7,619 nucleotides of DNA from an uncultured Bacteroidia bacterium (GCA_902766985.1 CACXFP010000135.1:1-7619); one strand, 5' to 3'; numbered from the stretch's first letter, positions 1 through 5,827 are shown. The notes: a model not told the origin generated them from the sequence alone. Made by a program: numbers and translations.

Positions 1-23
1 ATAACCAATAATAACCTTTTCAT
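1..23 (-). CDS. start of an unidentified, probably exported protein (partial)
   Basis: Read on the minus strand, an ATG at positions 23-21 opens a frame that stays open to the window edge and gives MKRLLLV plus two bases. A short basic start followed by a run of Leu/Val is how secretory signal peptides and lipoprotein signals usually begin, so an exported protein is likely. A possible -7 promoter box lies just upstream at 40-47, and the fba terminator separates this gene from fba. Only seven codons are visible, so the product cannot be named and the open frame could be chance. The support is the combination of start, hydrophobic run and upstream box. Confidence 0.45.
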
Positions 24-39
24 GATTTCTTTGTTTTTG

Positions 40-47
40 TAAAGATA
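40..47 (-). promoter_or_regulatory. possible -7 promoter box for the left-edge gene
   Basis: The minus strand reads TATCTTTA followed by C, one mismatch from the TAnnTTTG box seen upstream of the other genes here. It would start transcription about 13 bases before the ATG at 23. No good -33 element is found at the usual distance; the nearest TTTG lies 15 bases away, inside the T-run of the fba terminator. This is therefore a weak candidate. Confidence 0.35.
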
Positions 48-63
48 ATACTTTTTCCACAAC

Positions 64-95
64 AAAAAAGAGGACGGCCCGTATGGACCGCCCTC
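64..95 (-). terminator. rho-independent terminator of fba
   Basis: Bases 70-80 and 85-95 form an 11-bp stem around a 4-base loop (81-84), followed on the minus strand by six T residues (64-69). The stem has two positions that are A/C mismatches in plus-strand RNA but G-U pairs in minus-strand RNA. It is thus fully paired only in the fba transcript, which gives the direction. It lies 24 bases after the fba stop codon. Confidence 0.93.
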
Positions 96-118
96 CTGGA
101 AATCGGAAGTTCCCTGGC

Positions 119-1120
119 TTATTCGGCTTTGCCGTTTGAACCGAGGACGTCGATGATCTTATGCATGTACAACTTCTTCATCTCGTCACGAGCGGGGCCG
201 AGGTACTTGCGGGGATCGAACTCGCCGGGCTTGTCGTTGAAGACCTTGCGGATTGCCGCGGTCATCGCGAGACGGCTGTCGGAGTCGATGTTGATCTTGC
301 AGACGGCGCTGCGGGAAGCCTCGCGGAGCTGCTCTTCGGGAATACCTACCGCGTCGGGGAGGTTACCGCCGTTGGCGTTGATGATGTCAACGTACTCCTG
401 GGGAACGCTGGAGGAACCGTGGAGGACGATGGGGAAGCCGGGAAGCTTCTTCTCAATCTCATGAAGGACGTTGAAAGCGAGCGGGGGAGGAACCAGGCGG
501 CCGGTCTTGGGGTCGCGGGTGCACTGCTCGGGGCGGAACTTGTATGCGCCGTGGCTGGTACCTACGGAGATGGCGAGGGAGTCGCAGCCTGTGCGCTTGC
601 TGAAGTCGATAACCTCTTCAGGACGGGTATAGTGGGATTCCTCGGCGGAAACCTCATCCTCGACACCTGCGAGAACGCCGAGCTCGGCTTCTACGGTGAC
701 ATCATACTGGTGGGCATAGTCGGCGACCTTCTTGGAGAGGGCGATATTCTCCTCGTAGGGCTTGCTGGAGGCGTCGATCATGACGGAAGAGAATCCCATG
801 TCAACGCAGCTCTTGCAGAGTTCGAAGCTGTCGCCGTGGTCAAGATGGAGGCAGATCTGGGGGTGCTCCCATCCGAGTTCCTTTGCATACTCGACTGCAC
901 CCTGCGCCATGTAGCGGAGGAGGGTCTGGTTGGCGTAGTTGCGGGCTCCCTTGCTTACCTGGAGGATGACGGGAGACTTGGTCTCGGCAGCGGCCTGGAT
1001 GATGGCCTGGAGCTGCTCCATGTTGTTGAAATTGAATGCGGGGATTGCATAACCGCCCTTGACGGCCTTTGCAAACATTTCCCTCGTGTTGACGAGGCCC
1101 AGTTCTTTGTAAGAAACCAT
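119..1120 (-). CDS. fba: class II fructose-bisphosphate aldolase
   Basis: This zinc-dependent cytoplasmic enzyme reversibly cleaves fructose 1,6-bisphosphate into dihydroxyacetone phosphate and glyceraldehyde 3-phosphate in glycolysis and gluconeogenesis. The 333-residue protein has the full family signature. HLDHGD at 92-97 holds the catalytic Asp94 and zinc ligand His95. EAELG at 143-147 and TSHGAYK at 188-194 (His190) follow. LHGSSS at 233-238 supplies His234, and INIDSD at 276-281 binds the phosphate of the substrate. The length is normal and nothing is truncated. The ATG at 1120 is followed immediately by a family-like N-terminus and preceded by an AT-rich leader of about 28 bases with no Shine-Dalgarno sequence, common for strongly expressed Bacteroidota genes. 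The gene stands alone, with its own promoter at 1152-1159 and a strong terminator at 64-95. The opposite strand is also open over nearly the whole gene, which I treat as a codon-composition artefact. Confidence 0.97.
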   Translation of the reverse strand: MVSYKELGLVNTREMFAKAVKGGYAIPAFNFNNMEQLQAIIQAAAETKSPVILQVSKGARNYANQTLLRYMAQGAVEYAKELGWEHPQICLHLDHGDSFELCKSCVDMGFSSVMIDASSKPYEENIALSKKVADYAHQYDVTVEAELGVLAGVEDEVSAEESHYTRPEEVIDFSKRTGCDSLAISVGTSHGAYKFRPEQCTRDPKTGRLVPPPLAFNVLHEIEKKLPGFPIVLHGSSSVPQEYVDIINANGGNLPDAVGIPEEQLREASRSAVCKINIDSDSRLAMTAAIRKVFNDKPGEFDPRKYLGPARDEMKKLYMHKIIDVLGSNGKAE

Positions 1121-1151
1121 TTATCTAAAATTTTAAAGAAATTTCATCCCG

Positions 1152-1159
1152 CAAATTTA
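1152..1159 (-). promoter_or_regulatory. -7 promoter box of fba
   Basis: The minus strand reads TAAATTTG followed by C, an exact match to the Bacteroidota TAnnTTTG element. Transcription would start near 1148, giving a leader of about 28 bases. A clear -33 TTTG is not seen at the expected distance; that area is taken by the palindrome at 1173-1188. Confidence 0.7.
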
Positions 1160-1172
1160 ATCATTTTCCCGA

Positions 1173-1188
1173 TAAGTGATAACACTTA
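1173..1188. promoter_or_regulatory. perfect 16-base palindromic element between fba and gmk (possible operator)
   Basis: TAAGTG (1173-1178) and CACTTA (1183-1188) are a perfect 6-bp inverted repeat around ATAA. The element sits between the two divergent -7 boxes, where the -33 regions of both promoters should be. No T-run follows on either strand, so it is not a terminator. A dimeric regulator binding here could affect both fba and gmk. This is inference from symmetry and position, and short palindromes do arise by chance in AT-rich DNA. Confidence 0.35.
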
Positions 1189-1204
1189 ATTTTAATTATC
1201 TTTG
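1176..1204 (+). promoter_or_regulatory. promoter of the gmk cluster
   Basis: TATCTTTG at 1197-1204, followed by C, matches the TAnnTTTG -7 element exactly. A weak -33 candidate, GTG at 1176-1178, lies 18 bases upstream within the palindrome. The predicted start near 1208 leaves about 22 bases before the gmk ATG. Confidence 0.72.
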
Positions 1205-1229
1205 CATCTGTTTCCAAACCATATGAATA

Positions 1230-1796
1230 ATGGGTAACAAAGTCCTGATTTTCTCCGCTCCGTCGGGTTCCGGAAAAAGCACCATAGTGAACCATATCCT
1301 TGGCCTCCATCCCGAGGTCGAGTTCTCCGTTTCTGCAACATCGCGTCCACCCAGGGGACAGGAAAAGAACGGTGTTGAGTATTGGTTCCTCACGGAGGAA
1401 GAGTTCCGTGCCAAGGTCGCGGCCGACGAATTCGTCGAGCATGAGGAAGTCTATCCTGGACGTTTCTACGGAACGCTTAAATCCGAGGTGGAACGCATCT
1501 GGAACAAAGGCAACGTGATCATTTTCGACGTTGACGTGAAGGGCGGAGTGAACCTGAAGAATTATTTCGGCGACCAGGCCCTGTCCGTGTTCATCCAGGC
1601 GCCTTCGGTGGAAGTCCTCCGCCAGAGGCTGGTCAAACGTGGCACGGATTCCGCCGAGGAGATAGAAAAGAGGGTAGGGAAGGCCGCCGAGGAAATGGAG
1701 TATGCACCGCTGTTCGACCATGTGCTTGTCAATGATGACCTCTCCGCAGCTTTTGCGGAGGCCGAAGAGGTTGTGGATGAATTCCTTTCAAAATGA
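1230..1796 (+). CDS. gmk: guanylate kinase
   Basis: This cytoplasmic enzyme transfers phosphate from ATP to GMP or dGMP to make GDP or dGDP, an essential step in guanine nucleotide synthesis and recycling. The 188-residue protein is normal in length. It starts almost directly with the P-loop (APSGSGKST, residues 10-18). The GMP-binding segment SATSRPPRGQEKNGVEYWF lies at 35-53, YGTLKSEVE at 80-88, DVDVKGG at 100-106 and VNDD at 167-170. The ATG at 1223 is out: its frame meets a stop after four codons, so 1230 is the start. It is the first gene of the plus-strand cluster and overlaps nadD by four bases (ATGA), suggesting translational coupling. The gmk-nadD pairing is, to my recollection, common in Bacteroidota, often with yicC in front; no yicC is present here, and fba lies divergently instead. 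Confidence 0.97.
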   Translation: MGNKVLIFSAPSGSGKSTIVNHILGLHPEVEFSVSATSRPPRGQEKNGVEYWFLTEEEFRAKVAADEFVEHEEVYPGRFYGTLKSEVERIWNKGNVIIFDVDVKGGVNLKNYFGDQALSVFIQAPSVEVLRQRLVKRGTDSAEEIEKRVGKAAEEMEYAPLFDHVLVNDDLSAAFAEAEEVVDEFLSK

Positions 1797-2365
1797 AAGT
1801 AGCAGTCTATTCCGGATCTTTCAATCCCCTGCACAGGGGGCATCAATCCATCATGGAATATCTTACCCGGGATGGACTCTTTGACATAGTATATCTGGTA
1901 GTTTCTCCAAAGAATCCGTTGAAGGAAGGGATCGATGCCGATTCGGGAAGGGCCAGGTTCGATGCTGCCGTCGACGCCGTTGCCCGCCATCCCGGGCTTA
2001 AGGTGTCCGTGGATGACATTGAACTCGGCATGGAGGCCCCCCAATATACCATCAGGACCCTTGACGCATTGAAAGAGAGGGAGCCGGAAAACAGTTTCAC
2101 CCTGGTTATCGGTGCCGACAACCTCGCCCTTATCCGGCGGTGGCGGTCCTACAGACGGATATTGACGGAATACGGCGCAGTTGTCTATCCGCGTGAAGGA
2201 TATGATATGGAAGCCTTAAGGGACGACCTCCTCGCAGAGTGCCGCCGCGCGCACCGTAAGTTATACAGGATAACCCTCCTGGACGCACCCCGGGTGGACA
2301 TTTCCTCGACGGAAATCCGCGAAGGCCTCGCCTCCGGCCGCGACATGTCGGAGTGGCTGATGTAA
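1793..2365 (+). CDS. nadD: nicotinate-nucleotide adenylyltransferase
   Basis: NadD joins nicotinate mononucleotide and ATP to form deamido-NAD and pyrophosphate, the step before NAD synthetase in both de novo and salvage NAD synthesis. The 190-residue protein is a typical nucleotidyltransferase alpha/beta phosphodiesterase. GSFNPLHRGH at 8-17 is the GxFxPxHxGH ATP-binding motif. SPKNPLK lies at 38-44, GADNL at 107-111 with Trp117 after it, and ISSTEIR at 170-176 is the C-terminal ISSTxIR signature. The start ATG overlaps the gmk stop (ATGA), so ribosomes finishing gmk can probably restart here. A 52-base gap follows before the CYTH gene, with no terminator and no convincing promoter, so the transcript probably continues. 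A pnuC-family transporter two genes on may feed the same cofactor pool. Confidence 0.96.
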   Translation: MKVAVYSGSFNPLHRGHQSIMEYLTRDGLFDIVYLVVSPKNPLKEGIDADSGRARFDAAVDAVARHPGLKVSVDDIELGMEAPQYTIRTLDALKEREPENSFTLVIGADNLALIRRWRSYRRILTEYGAVVYPREGYDMEALRDDLLAECRRAHRKLYRITLLDAPRVDISSTEIREGLASGRDMSEWLM

Positions 2366-2417
2366 CTTTTGTCCGGTTGTTCGGGCATATCGTTTTGAAC
2401 TAATTATCTGTTGACCA

Positions 2418-2894
2418 ATGCATATCGAAACAGAAAGGAAATTCCTGGTCAGGAACGCTGCCTATAAGGAAGCGGCGGTTGGGAGCCATCATCTTGTCCA
2501 GGCATATATAGCGCACGAGAACGGACGTACGGTGAGGGTGAGGATTGCGGACGACAAGGGCATCCTTACCATCAAGGGGCCGAGCCTGGACGGCATCAGC
2601 CGCAAGGAGTGGGAAATGGAAATCCCCCTTCAGGATGCGTCCGACCTTATGGGGCTTTGCCAGAAAGGGAGCATCGACAAGACCAGATGGATCGTGCCGA
2701 CCGGAAACGGACGGTTTTTCGAGGTGGATGAGTTCCACGGGGAAAACGAAGGCCTTGTCGTCGCCGAGATTGAGCTCGGAAGCGAGGAAGAAACTTTTTC
2801 CAGGCCGGAGTGGCTCGGGGAGGAGGTGACCGGCGACAAGCGTTATTACAATTCGTATCTTACCCTGGCTCCTTATAGCACATGGAAGGAATAA
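2418..2894 (+). CDS. short CYTH-domain protein (triphosphate tunnel metalloenzyme)
   Basis: The 158-residue protein belongs to the CYTH family, whose members hydrolyse or build triphosphate-containing compounds inside a beta-barrel tunnel lined with charged residues. The hallmark ExExK is at the N-terminus (Glu4, Glu6, Lys8). Alternating basic and acidic strands follow: GRTVRVRI at 36-43, Lys53 in LTIKG, KEWEMEIP at 63-70, DKTRW at 87-91, FEVDEFHGENEGL at 101-113 and AEIEL at 116-120, then DKRYYN near the end. All parts of a single-domain tunnel are present. Short bacterial relatives studied act mainly as inorganic triphosphatases, and animal thiamine triphosphatase has the same fold. The real substrate cannot be read from the sequence. 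The gene follows nadD and overlaps the start of the pnuC-family transporter by 13 bases, so the two are probably made together. Confidence 0.9.
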   Translation: MHIETERKFLVRNAAYKEAAVGSHHLVQAYIAHENGRTVRVRIADDKGILTIKGPSLDGISRKEWEMEIPLQDASDLMGLCQKGSIDKTRWIVPTGNGRFFEVDEFHGENEGLVVAEIELGSEEETFSRPEWLGEEVTGDKRYYNSYLTLAPYSTWKE

Positions 2895-3475
2895 TACAGG
2901 CAATCGAGGTTTTTGCCTTTATCACCGGTCTGGCCTATATAATACTCGAGATAGGCCAGAAGAATCTGATGTGGATCGTCGGAATCGCCACGGGAGCGGC
3001 CTGCGCCTTCAGTTTTGCCGTTCAGCACCTTTGGGCTTCTATGGCGCTGAATGTATATTATGTGTTCATTTCCATCTGGGGGCTGATCCAATGGAGGAAG
3101 GCCGGTGAAAAACTCGCCGGTACGGAGGCGGCCCCTGGAAGCATCCACCTCGCCCACCCCGACAGGAAAACGCTTTTTCTCAGCTTGTTCTTGTTCGTGG
3201 CTGGCACAGCCCTCCTCATCGCCGTCCTGGATATCCTGAATGATTCCGAGTCGGCCCTTGACGCAGTTGTGGCCGTCATGAGCGCCATCGGTACATGGTG
3301 GCTTGCCAAGTCCTGGCCACAGCAGTGGCTGGTGTGGATAGTCGCGGACGTGCTTTCCGCCATCCTCTGCCTTTCGTCAGGGATGTACTGGATGTCGGCG
3401 TTATACCTCGTCTATGCGCTCTCTGCCGTATATGGCTGGAGGCACTGGAAGAAGAGGGGAGTGTACGTAGAATGA
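2882..3475 (+). CDS. pnuC: PnuC-family nicotinamide riboside (or thiamine) transporter
   Basis: This is an inner-membrane facilitator of the PnuC family, which moves unphosphorylated vitamins or nucleosides and relies on intracellular phosphorylation to trap them. The 197-residue protein shows about seven hydrophobic segments, near residues 4-24, 29-48, 50-70, 96-117, 125-141, 147-165 and 168-187. It has the family's aromatic motifs: YYVFISIWGLIQWRK at 59-73, WWLAKSWPQQWLVW at 139-152, and the closing YLVYALSAVYGWRHW at 175-189 with a basic tail. Relatives in Bacteroidota include nicotinamide riboside carriers and thiamine carriers (PnuT), and sequence alone does not settle which this is. nadD two genes upstream favours a pyridine, but no NR kinase gene and no thiamine gene is nearby. 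The ATG lies inside the end of the CYTH gene. The stop codon abuts the stop of the convergent hydrolase gene. Confidence 0.9.
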   Translation: MEGIIQAIEVFAFITGLAYIILEIGQKNLMWIVGIATGAACAFSFAVQHLWASMALNVYYVFISIWGLIQWRKAGEKLAGTEAAPGSIHLAHPDRKTLFLSLFLFVAGTALLIAVLDILNDSESALDAVVAVMSAIGTWWLAKSWPQQWLVWIVADVLSAILCLSSGMYWMSALYLVYALSAVYGWRHWKKRGVYVE

Positions 3476-4180
3476 TTATTTCTTGATCTTCAGGGTCTCA
3501 AGGACGATCTTCTCCATTATCTGGTATCCGAAGAGGTTGGGGTGGACGTCATCCTTCCCAAGGGCCGCCTGCAATCCGTTGACCTCGTCCTTGAGGGCGC
3601 TGTGGTAGTCGATGTATTTGAAGTGGTTCTTGGCGGCATATGCCTTCAGCATGTTGTTGAGGGTGATGATGTCGTTTGAGCGGTCTCCCAGCTGTTTGCG
3701 CCAGCCGAAACTGGAGGCGGGAATGATGGAGCAGATTACGGGCTTTACCTTGTGCAGTTTGGCGATTTCGCACATGGAAACGATGTTGCCATAGGTGTCT
3801 TCAATGGCGATAGGTCCGTTGTTCTGGGCAAGGTCGTTGGTGCCGGCGAGGATGAGGACATATTTCGGGTGGAGGGCAAGGACATCCTTGCGGAAACGCA
3901 CCAGCATCTCGCTGCTGGTCTGTCCGGATATGCCGCGGCCGATGAAATTGTTGTCTGCGAAGAACGAAGGGTCGTCATAGGCCCAGGCGTCGGTGATTGA
4001 ATCACCCATGAAGACGGCAAGGGGTTTCCTGGCTCCGGCCTTCTGGGCCGCAATAACCTCCGCATTTGATTTGGCGTACCTGGAGAAATTGGCCCACTCC
4101 CATTCCTGGGCGTTTGCCGTGTGGGCGCATGACAGGCCGAGAAGGGCCGCAGCAACTACGATGAAGGTGATCTTTTTCAT
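3476..4180 (-). CDS. secreted SGNH/GDSL-family hydrolase
   Basis: The 234-residue protein is an SGNH hydrolase, a serine esterase fold that removes acyl or acetyl groups from lipids, sugars or polysaccharides. MKKI and a hydrophobic stretch (residues 4-18) form a signal peptide, probably cut after ANA at 24. Cys18 is not in a good lipobox, so a periplasmic or exported soluble protein is more likely than a lipoprotein. Block I is GDSIT at 59-63 with nucleophile Ser61. GRGISGQTS at 81-89 supplies the oxyanion Gly. GTND at 113-116 supplies Asn115. DDVHPN at 210-215 holds Asp210 and His213. All catalytic residues are present. It resembles the PAF-acetylhydrolase/rhamnogalacturonan acetylesterase-like group often used in glycan deacetylation, but the substrate is unknown. 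The gene is single, with a promoter at 4210-4217 and a leader of about 26 bases. Confidence 0.93.
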   Translation of the reverse strand: MKKITFIVVAAALLGLSCAHTANAQEWEWANFSRYAKSNAEVIAAQKAGARKPLAVFMGDSITDAWAYDDPSFFADNNFIGRGISGQTSSEMLVRFRKDVLALHPKYVLILAGTNDLAQNNGPIAIEDTYGNIVSMCEIAKLHKVKPVICSIIPASSFGWRKQLGDRSNDIITLNNMLKAYAAKNHFKYIDYHSALKDEVNGLQAALGKDDVHPNLFGYQIMEKIVLETLKIKK

Positions 4181-4209
4181 ATCTTAGGATTTGTTGGTGA
4201 CTGTTTCTG

Positions 4210-4217
4210 CAAATATA
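4210..4217 (-). promoter_or_regulatory. -7 promoter box of the SGNH hydrolase gene
   Basis: The minus strand reads TATATTTG followed by C, an exact TAnnTTTG match. Transcription should begin near 4206-4208, giving a leader of roughly 26 bases. A poor -33 candidate (CTG on the minus strand, 4237-4239) is 19 bases upstream. Confidence 0.75.
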
Positions 4218-4240
4218 ATCATTTAGTGGGGAATTTCAGT

Positions 4241-4248
4241 TATATTTG
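4241..4248 (+). promoter_or_regulatory. -7 promoter box of the kinase-recR operon
   Basis: TATATTTG, again followed by C, is an exact TAnnTTTG match. It ends only five bases before the kinase ATG at 4254, so the mRNA would have almost no leader. No TTTG or TTG lies at the -33 distance, which falls within or next to the opposing -7 box. Confidence 0.72.
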
Positions 4249-4253
4249 CAGAT

Positions 4254-5123
4254 ATGGAAGAAGGAAAAAAACTGATCGTAGAATGCGGCGCCACCAAGAC
4301 GACGTGGTGCGTCGCGGGACCTGACGGAGAGGAACGGCGGATATATACCGGCGGGATAAACCTTTCCACCATGGGAGGGGAAACGATTGACGCCACGATT
4401 TCCGAGGCGGCCGGCACTCTTGCATGCAAAGCCGATGAGGTCCATTTCTATGCCGCCGGCCTGATAATGGGTGACGGCGGGAAAATGCCTCCGTCCGTGA
4501 AAGGTGTTGACGATGCCCTCCGCAGGCTCATGGGCGCTGGGAACATCGAATATGCTTCCGACCTGACAGCGGCGGCCAGGGCGCTTTTCGGCCACGGATC
4601 CGGGATAGCCGTCATCCTCGGGACTGGTTCCAACAGCGGATTCTATGACGGGAAAGGGATTGTCAGGTCTGTCCGTTCCGCCGGCTTCATCCTTGGGGAC
4701 GAGGGCTCCGGGGCCTGCCTCGGCAAGCTTTTCATGGCGGATTTCCTCAAGGGACTGATGCCTGAGGAAGTTTCCAGGGAGTTCGCCCTAACCTTTTCCG
4801 TGGACTATTCCACGGTTGTGGCTAACGTCTACCACGGGTCGTCGCCTTCCGGGTACCTCGGCTCGTTCGCTCCATGGATAATGGAGAGGTACGGCAAGGA
4901 CGGGTATGTGACCAGGCTCGTCGAAAGGAATATCAAGGACTTCATGGAAAGGGTTCTCCTCCAGTATGACATAGACCGTTACGAGGTAGGCGTGTCCGGA
5001 GGGTACGCAGCTGCGAACAGGGATGTCTTCGAACGTATCGGCGCCGGGTATGGGATCAGGTTCTCTTCTTTCCTGGATGATCCGATGGACGGTCTGGTTG
5101 AATATCATTCTGGGAAGAAATGA
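4254..5123 (+). CDS. BadF/BadG/BcrA/BcrD-type ATPase, N-acetylglucosamine-kinase-like
   Basis: The 289-residue protein has the ASKHA (sugar kinase/actin/Hsp70) ATPase fold in the version shared by eukaryotic N-acetylglucosamine kinase and the BadF/BcrA activator ATPases. The phosphate-1 loop is ECGATKT at 10-16. SDLTAAA at 102-108 supplies the probable catalytic base Asp103. The phosphate-2/adenosine region is LGTGSNSG at 122-129. GDEGSG lies at 148-153, SGGYAA at 248-253, and the end LDDPMDGLVEYH is family-like. The usual Asp of the first loop is Glu10 here, a conservative but notable change at a metal-coordinating position. Its length fits the roughly 280-residue Bacteroidota proteins annotated as glucosamine or N-acetylglucosamine kinase. 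A sugar or amino sugar substrate is plausible but not proven. The next in-frame Met is residue 40, inside the fold, so the ATG at 4254 is required. It overlaps recR by four bases. Confidence 0.88.
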   Translation: MEEGKKLIVECGATKTTWCVAGPDGEERRIYTGGINLSTMGGETIDATISEAAGTLACKADEVHFYAAGLIMGDGGKMPPSVKGVDDALRRLMGAGNIEYASDLTAAARALFGHGSGIAVILGTGSNSGFYDGKGIVRSVRSAGFILGDEGSGACLGKLFMADFLKGLMPEEVSREFALTFSVDYSTVVANVYHGSSPSGYLGSFAPWIMERYGKDGYVTRLVERNIKDFMERVLLQYDIDRYEVGVSGGYAAANRDVFERIGAGYGIRFSSFLDDPMDGLVEYHSGKK

Positions 5124-5761
5124 GTTCCGTTTATGAAAAATATCCCTCCAAGCTTCTGGAGAATGCCGTGGATGCCATAGGTTCCCTTCCGGGAATCGGA
5201 TCCCGGAGCGCCCTGAGGCTTGCCTTGTATCTCCTGCGCCAGCCTTCGGAGAACGTCCACCATTTCACCGAAGCCATCGACGCCCTTCGCGACGGGGTCA
5301 GGTACTGCAGGAACTGCATGATGATCTCCGATTCCGACGAGTGTTCCATCTGCTCGGACAGGTCCAGGGACCGAAGGACGGTATGTGTGGTGGAAAATGT
5401 GAGGGATGTCATGAGCATAGAAGATACCGGACAGTACCATGGCCTGTATCATGTACTTGGTGGAATCATTTCTCCGATCAATGGGGTGGGGCCTTCCGAC
5501 ATCACCATAGACAGGCTTTCCGAAAGGGTGGCGGAGCTTGTGGCTGGGACGGACGATCCTCAGGACGTAGAAATAATAATGGCTCTCAGCGGTGATGTAG
5601 AGGGGGAGACTACCGCATTCTATATTTACAGGAAGATAGCCCCTTACGGGGTTAAAATCTCCACCTTGGCCAGGGGGCTCGGTTTCGGCGACGACTTGGA
5701 ATACGCTGACGGTCTCACATTGGGCAGGTCGATAGTCAACCGCCAGATATTCAAGCCTTGA
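5120..5761 (+). CDS. recR: recombination mediator protein RecR
   Basis: RecR works with RecO, and in some settings RecF, to load RecA on single-stranded DNA at gaps and stalled forks; it assembles as a ring-shaped clamp. The 213-residue protein has all expected parts. The helix-hairpin-helix DNA-binding segment contains LPGIGSRSA at 23-31. A four-cysteine zinc finger has Cys63, Cys66, Cys75 and Cys78. A Toprim domain starts at TVCVVENVRDVMSIE (87-101) and is followed by the conserved YHVLGG at 110-115. The C-terminal segment GDDLEYADGLTLGRSI lies at 190-205. It is slightly longer than the 201-residue E. coli protein. The start overlaps the kinase stop (ATGA), so expression is probably coupled to the kinase. 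No metabolic link between the two is evident. No terminator follows; the corA promoter begins 34 bases downstream. Confidence 0.97.
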   Translation: MSSVYEKYPSKLLENAVDAIGSLPGIGSRSALRLALYLLRQPSENVHHFTEAIDALRDGVRYCRNCMMISDSDECSICSDRSRDRRTVCVVENVRDVMSIEDTGQYHGLYHVLGGIISPINGVGPSDITIDRLSERVAELVAGTDDPQDVEIIMALSGDVEGETTAFYIYRKIAPYGVKISTLARGLGFGDDLEYADGLTLGRSIVNRQIFKP

Positions 5762-5784
5762 TGGTATTGAAATGAAAAAAAGCT

Positions 5785-5827
5785 TCCGCAAGGGTTGATT
5801 ATGAAAAAAATATCGTACTTTTGCGGA
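5785..5827. repeat. 7-bp inverted repeat flanking the corA promoter
   Basis: TCCGCAA (5785-5791) and TTGCGGA (5821-5827) are perfect reverse complements, 29 bases apart, and enclose the -33 and most of the -7 element. The right arm overlaps the end of the -7 box and the start site. It could be a paired operator, or chance; there is no independent support. Confidence 0.3.
5795..5823 (+). promoter_or_regulatory. promoter of corA
   Basis: TTG at 5795-5797 lies 18 bases before TACTTTTG (5816-5823, followed by C), a good match to the Bacteroidota TTG/TAnnTTTG pair. Transcription should start near 5827, giving a leader of about 78 bases to the ATG at 5905. The longest in-frame start, a TTG at 5821, lies inside the -7 box and so cannot be used from this promoter. 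Confidence 0.78.

Larger units (their letters stand above)
4206..4252. repeat. 13-bp perfect inverted repeat forming two divergent core promoters
   Basis: Bases 4206-4218 and 4240-4252 are exact reverse complements, separated by 21 bases. Each arm contains TATATTTG plus CAGA, that is, a -7 element and its start-site region, one facing each way. The symmetry is thus explained at least partly by promoter sequence, although the match goes beyond the consensus. Confidence 0.85.

Noticed and set aside
161..1189. A plus-strand open frame of 342 codons covering nearly the whole fba gene on the opposite strand.
   Set aside because: The minus strand encodes a complete aldolase with all catalytic motifs. 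The plus-strand translation is a low-complexity Gly/Val/Leu/Asp/Glu sequence with no family features, as expected from the codon bias of a GC-rich, strongly expressed gene.
1161..1721. A minus-strand open frame of 186 codons opposite gmk.
   Set aside because: It is antisense to a gene with clear guanylate kinase motifs and runs across the fba-gmk promoter region; its translation shows no recognisable domain.
2366..2417. A possible separate promoter for the CYTH gene (TTTG at 2368-2371 and TATCGTTTTG at 2388-2397).
   Set aside because: The second element does not fit TAnnTTTG at the required spacing and the distance to the first is short (16 bases). Read-through from nadD is simpler.
3476..4180. 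The SGNH hydrolase as a lipoprotein, because of Cys18 near the end of the signal peptide.
   Set aside because: The residues before Cys18 are Gly-Leu-Ser rather than a canonical lipobox, and a good signal peptidase I site (ANA) follows at 22-24.
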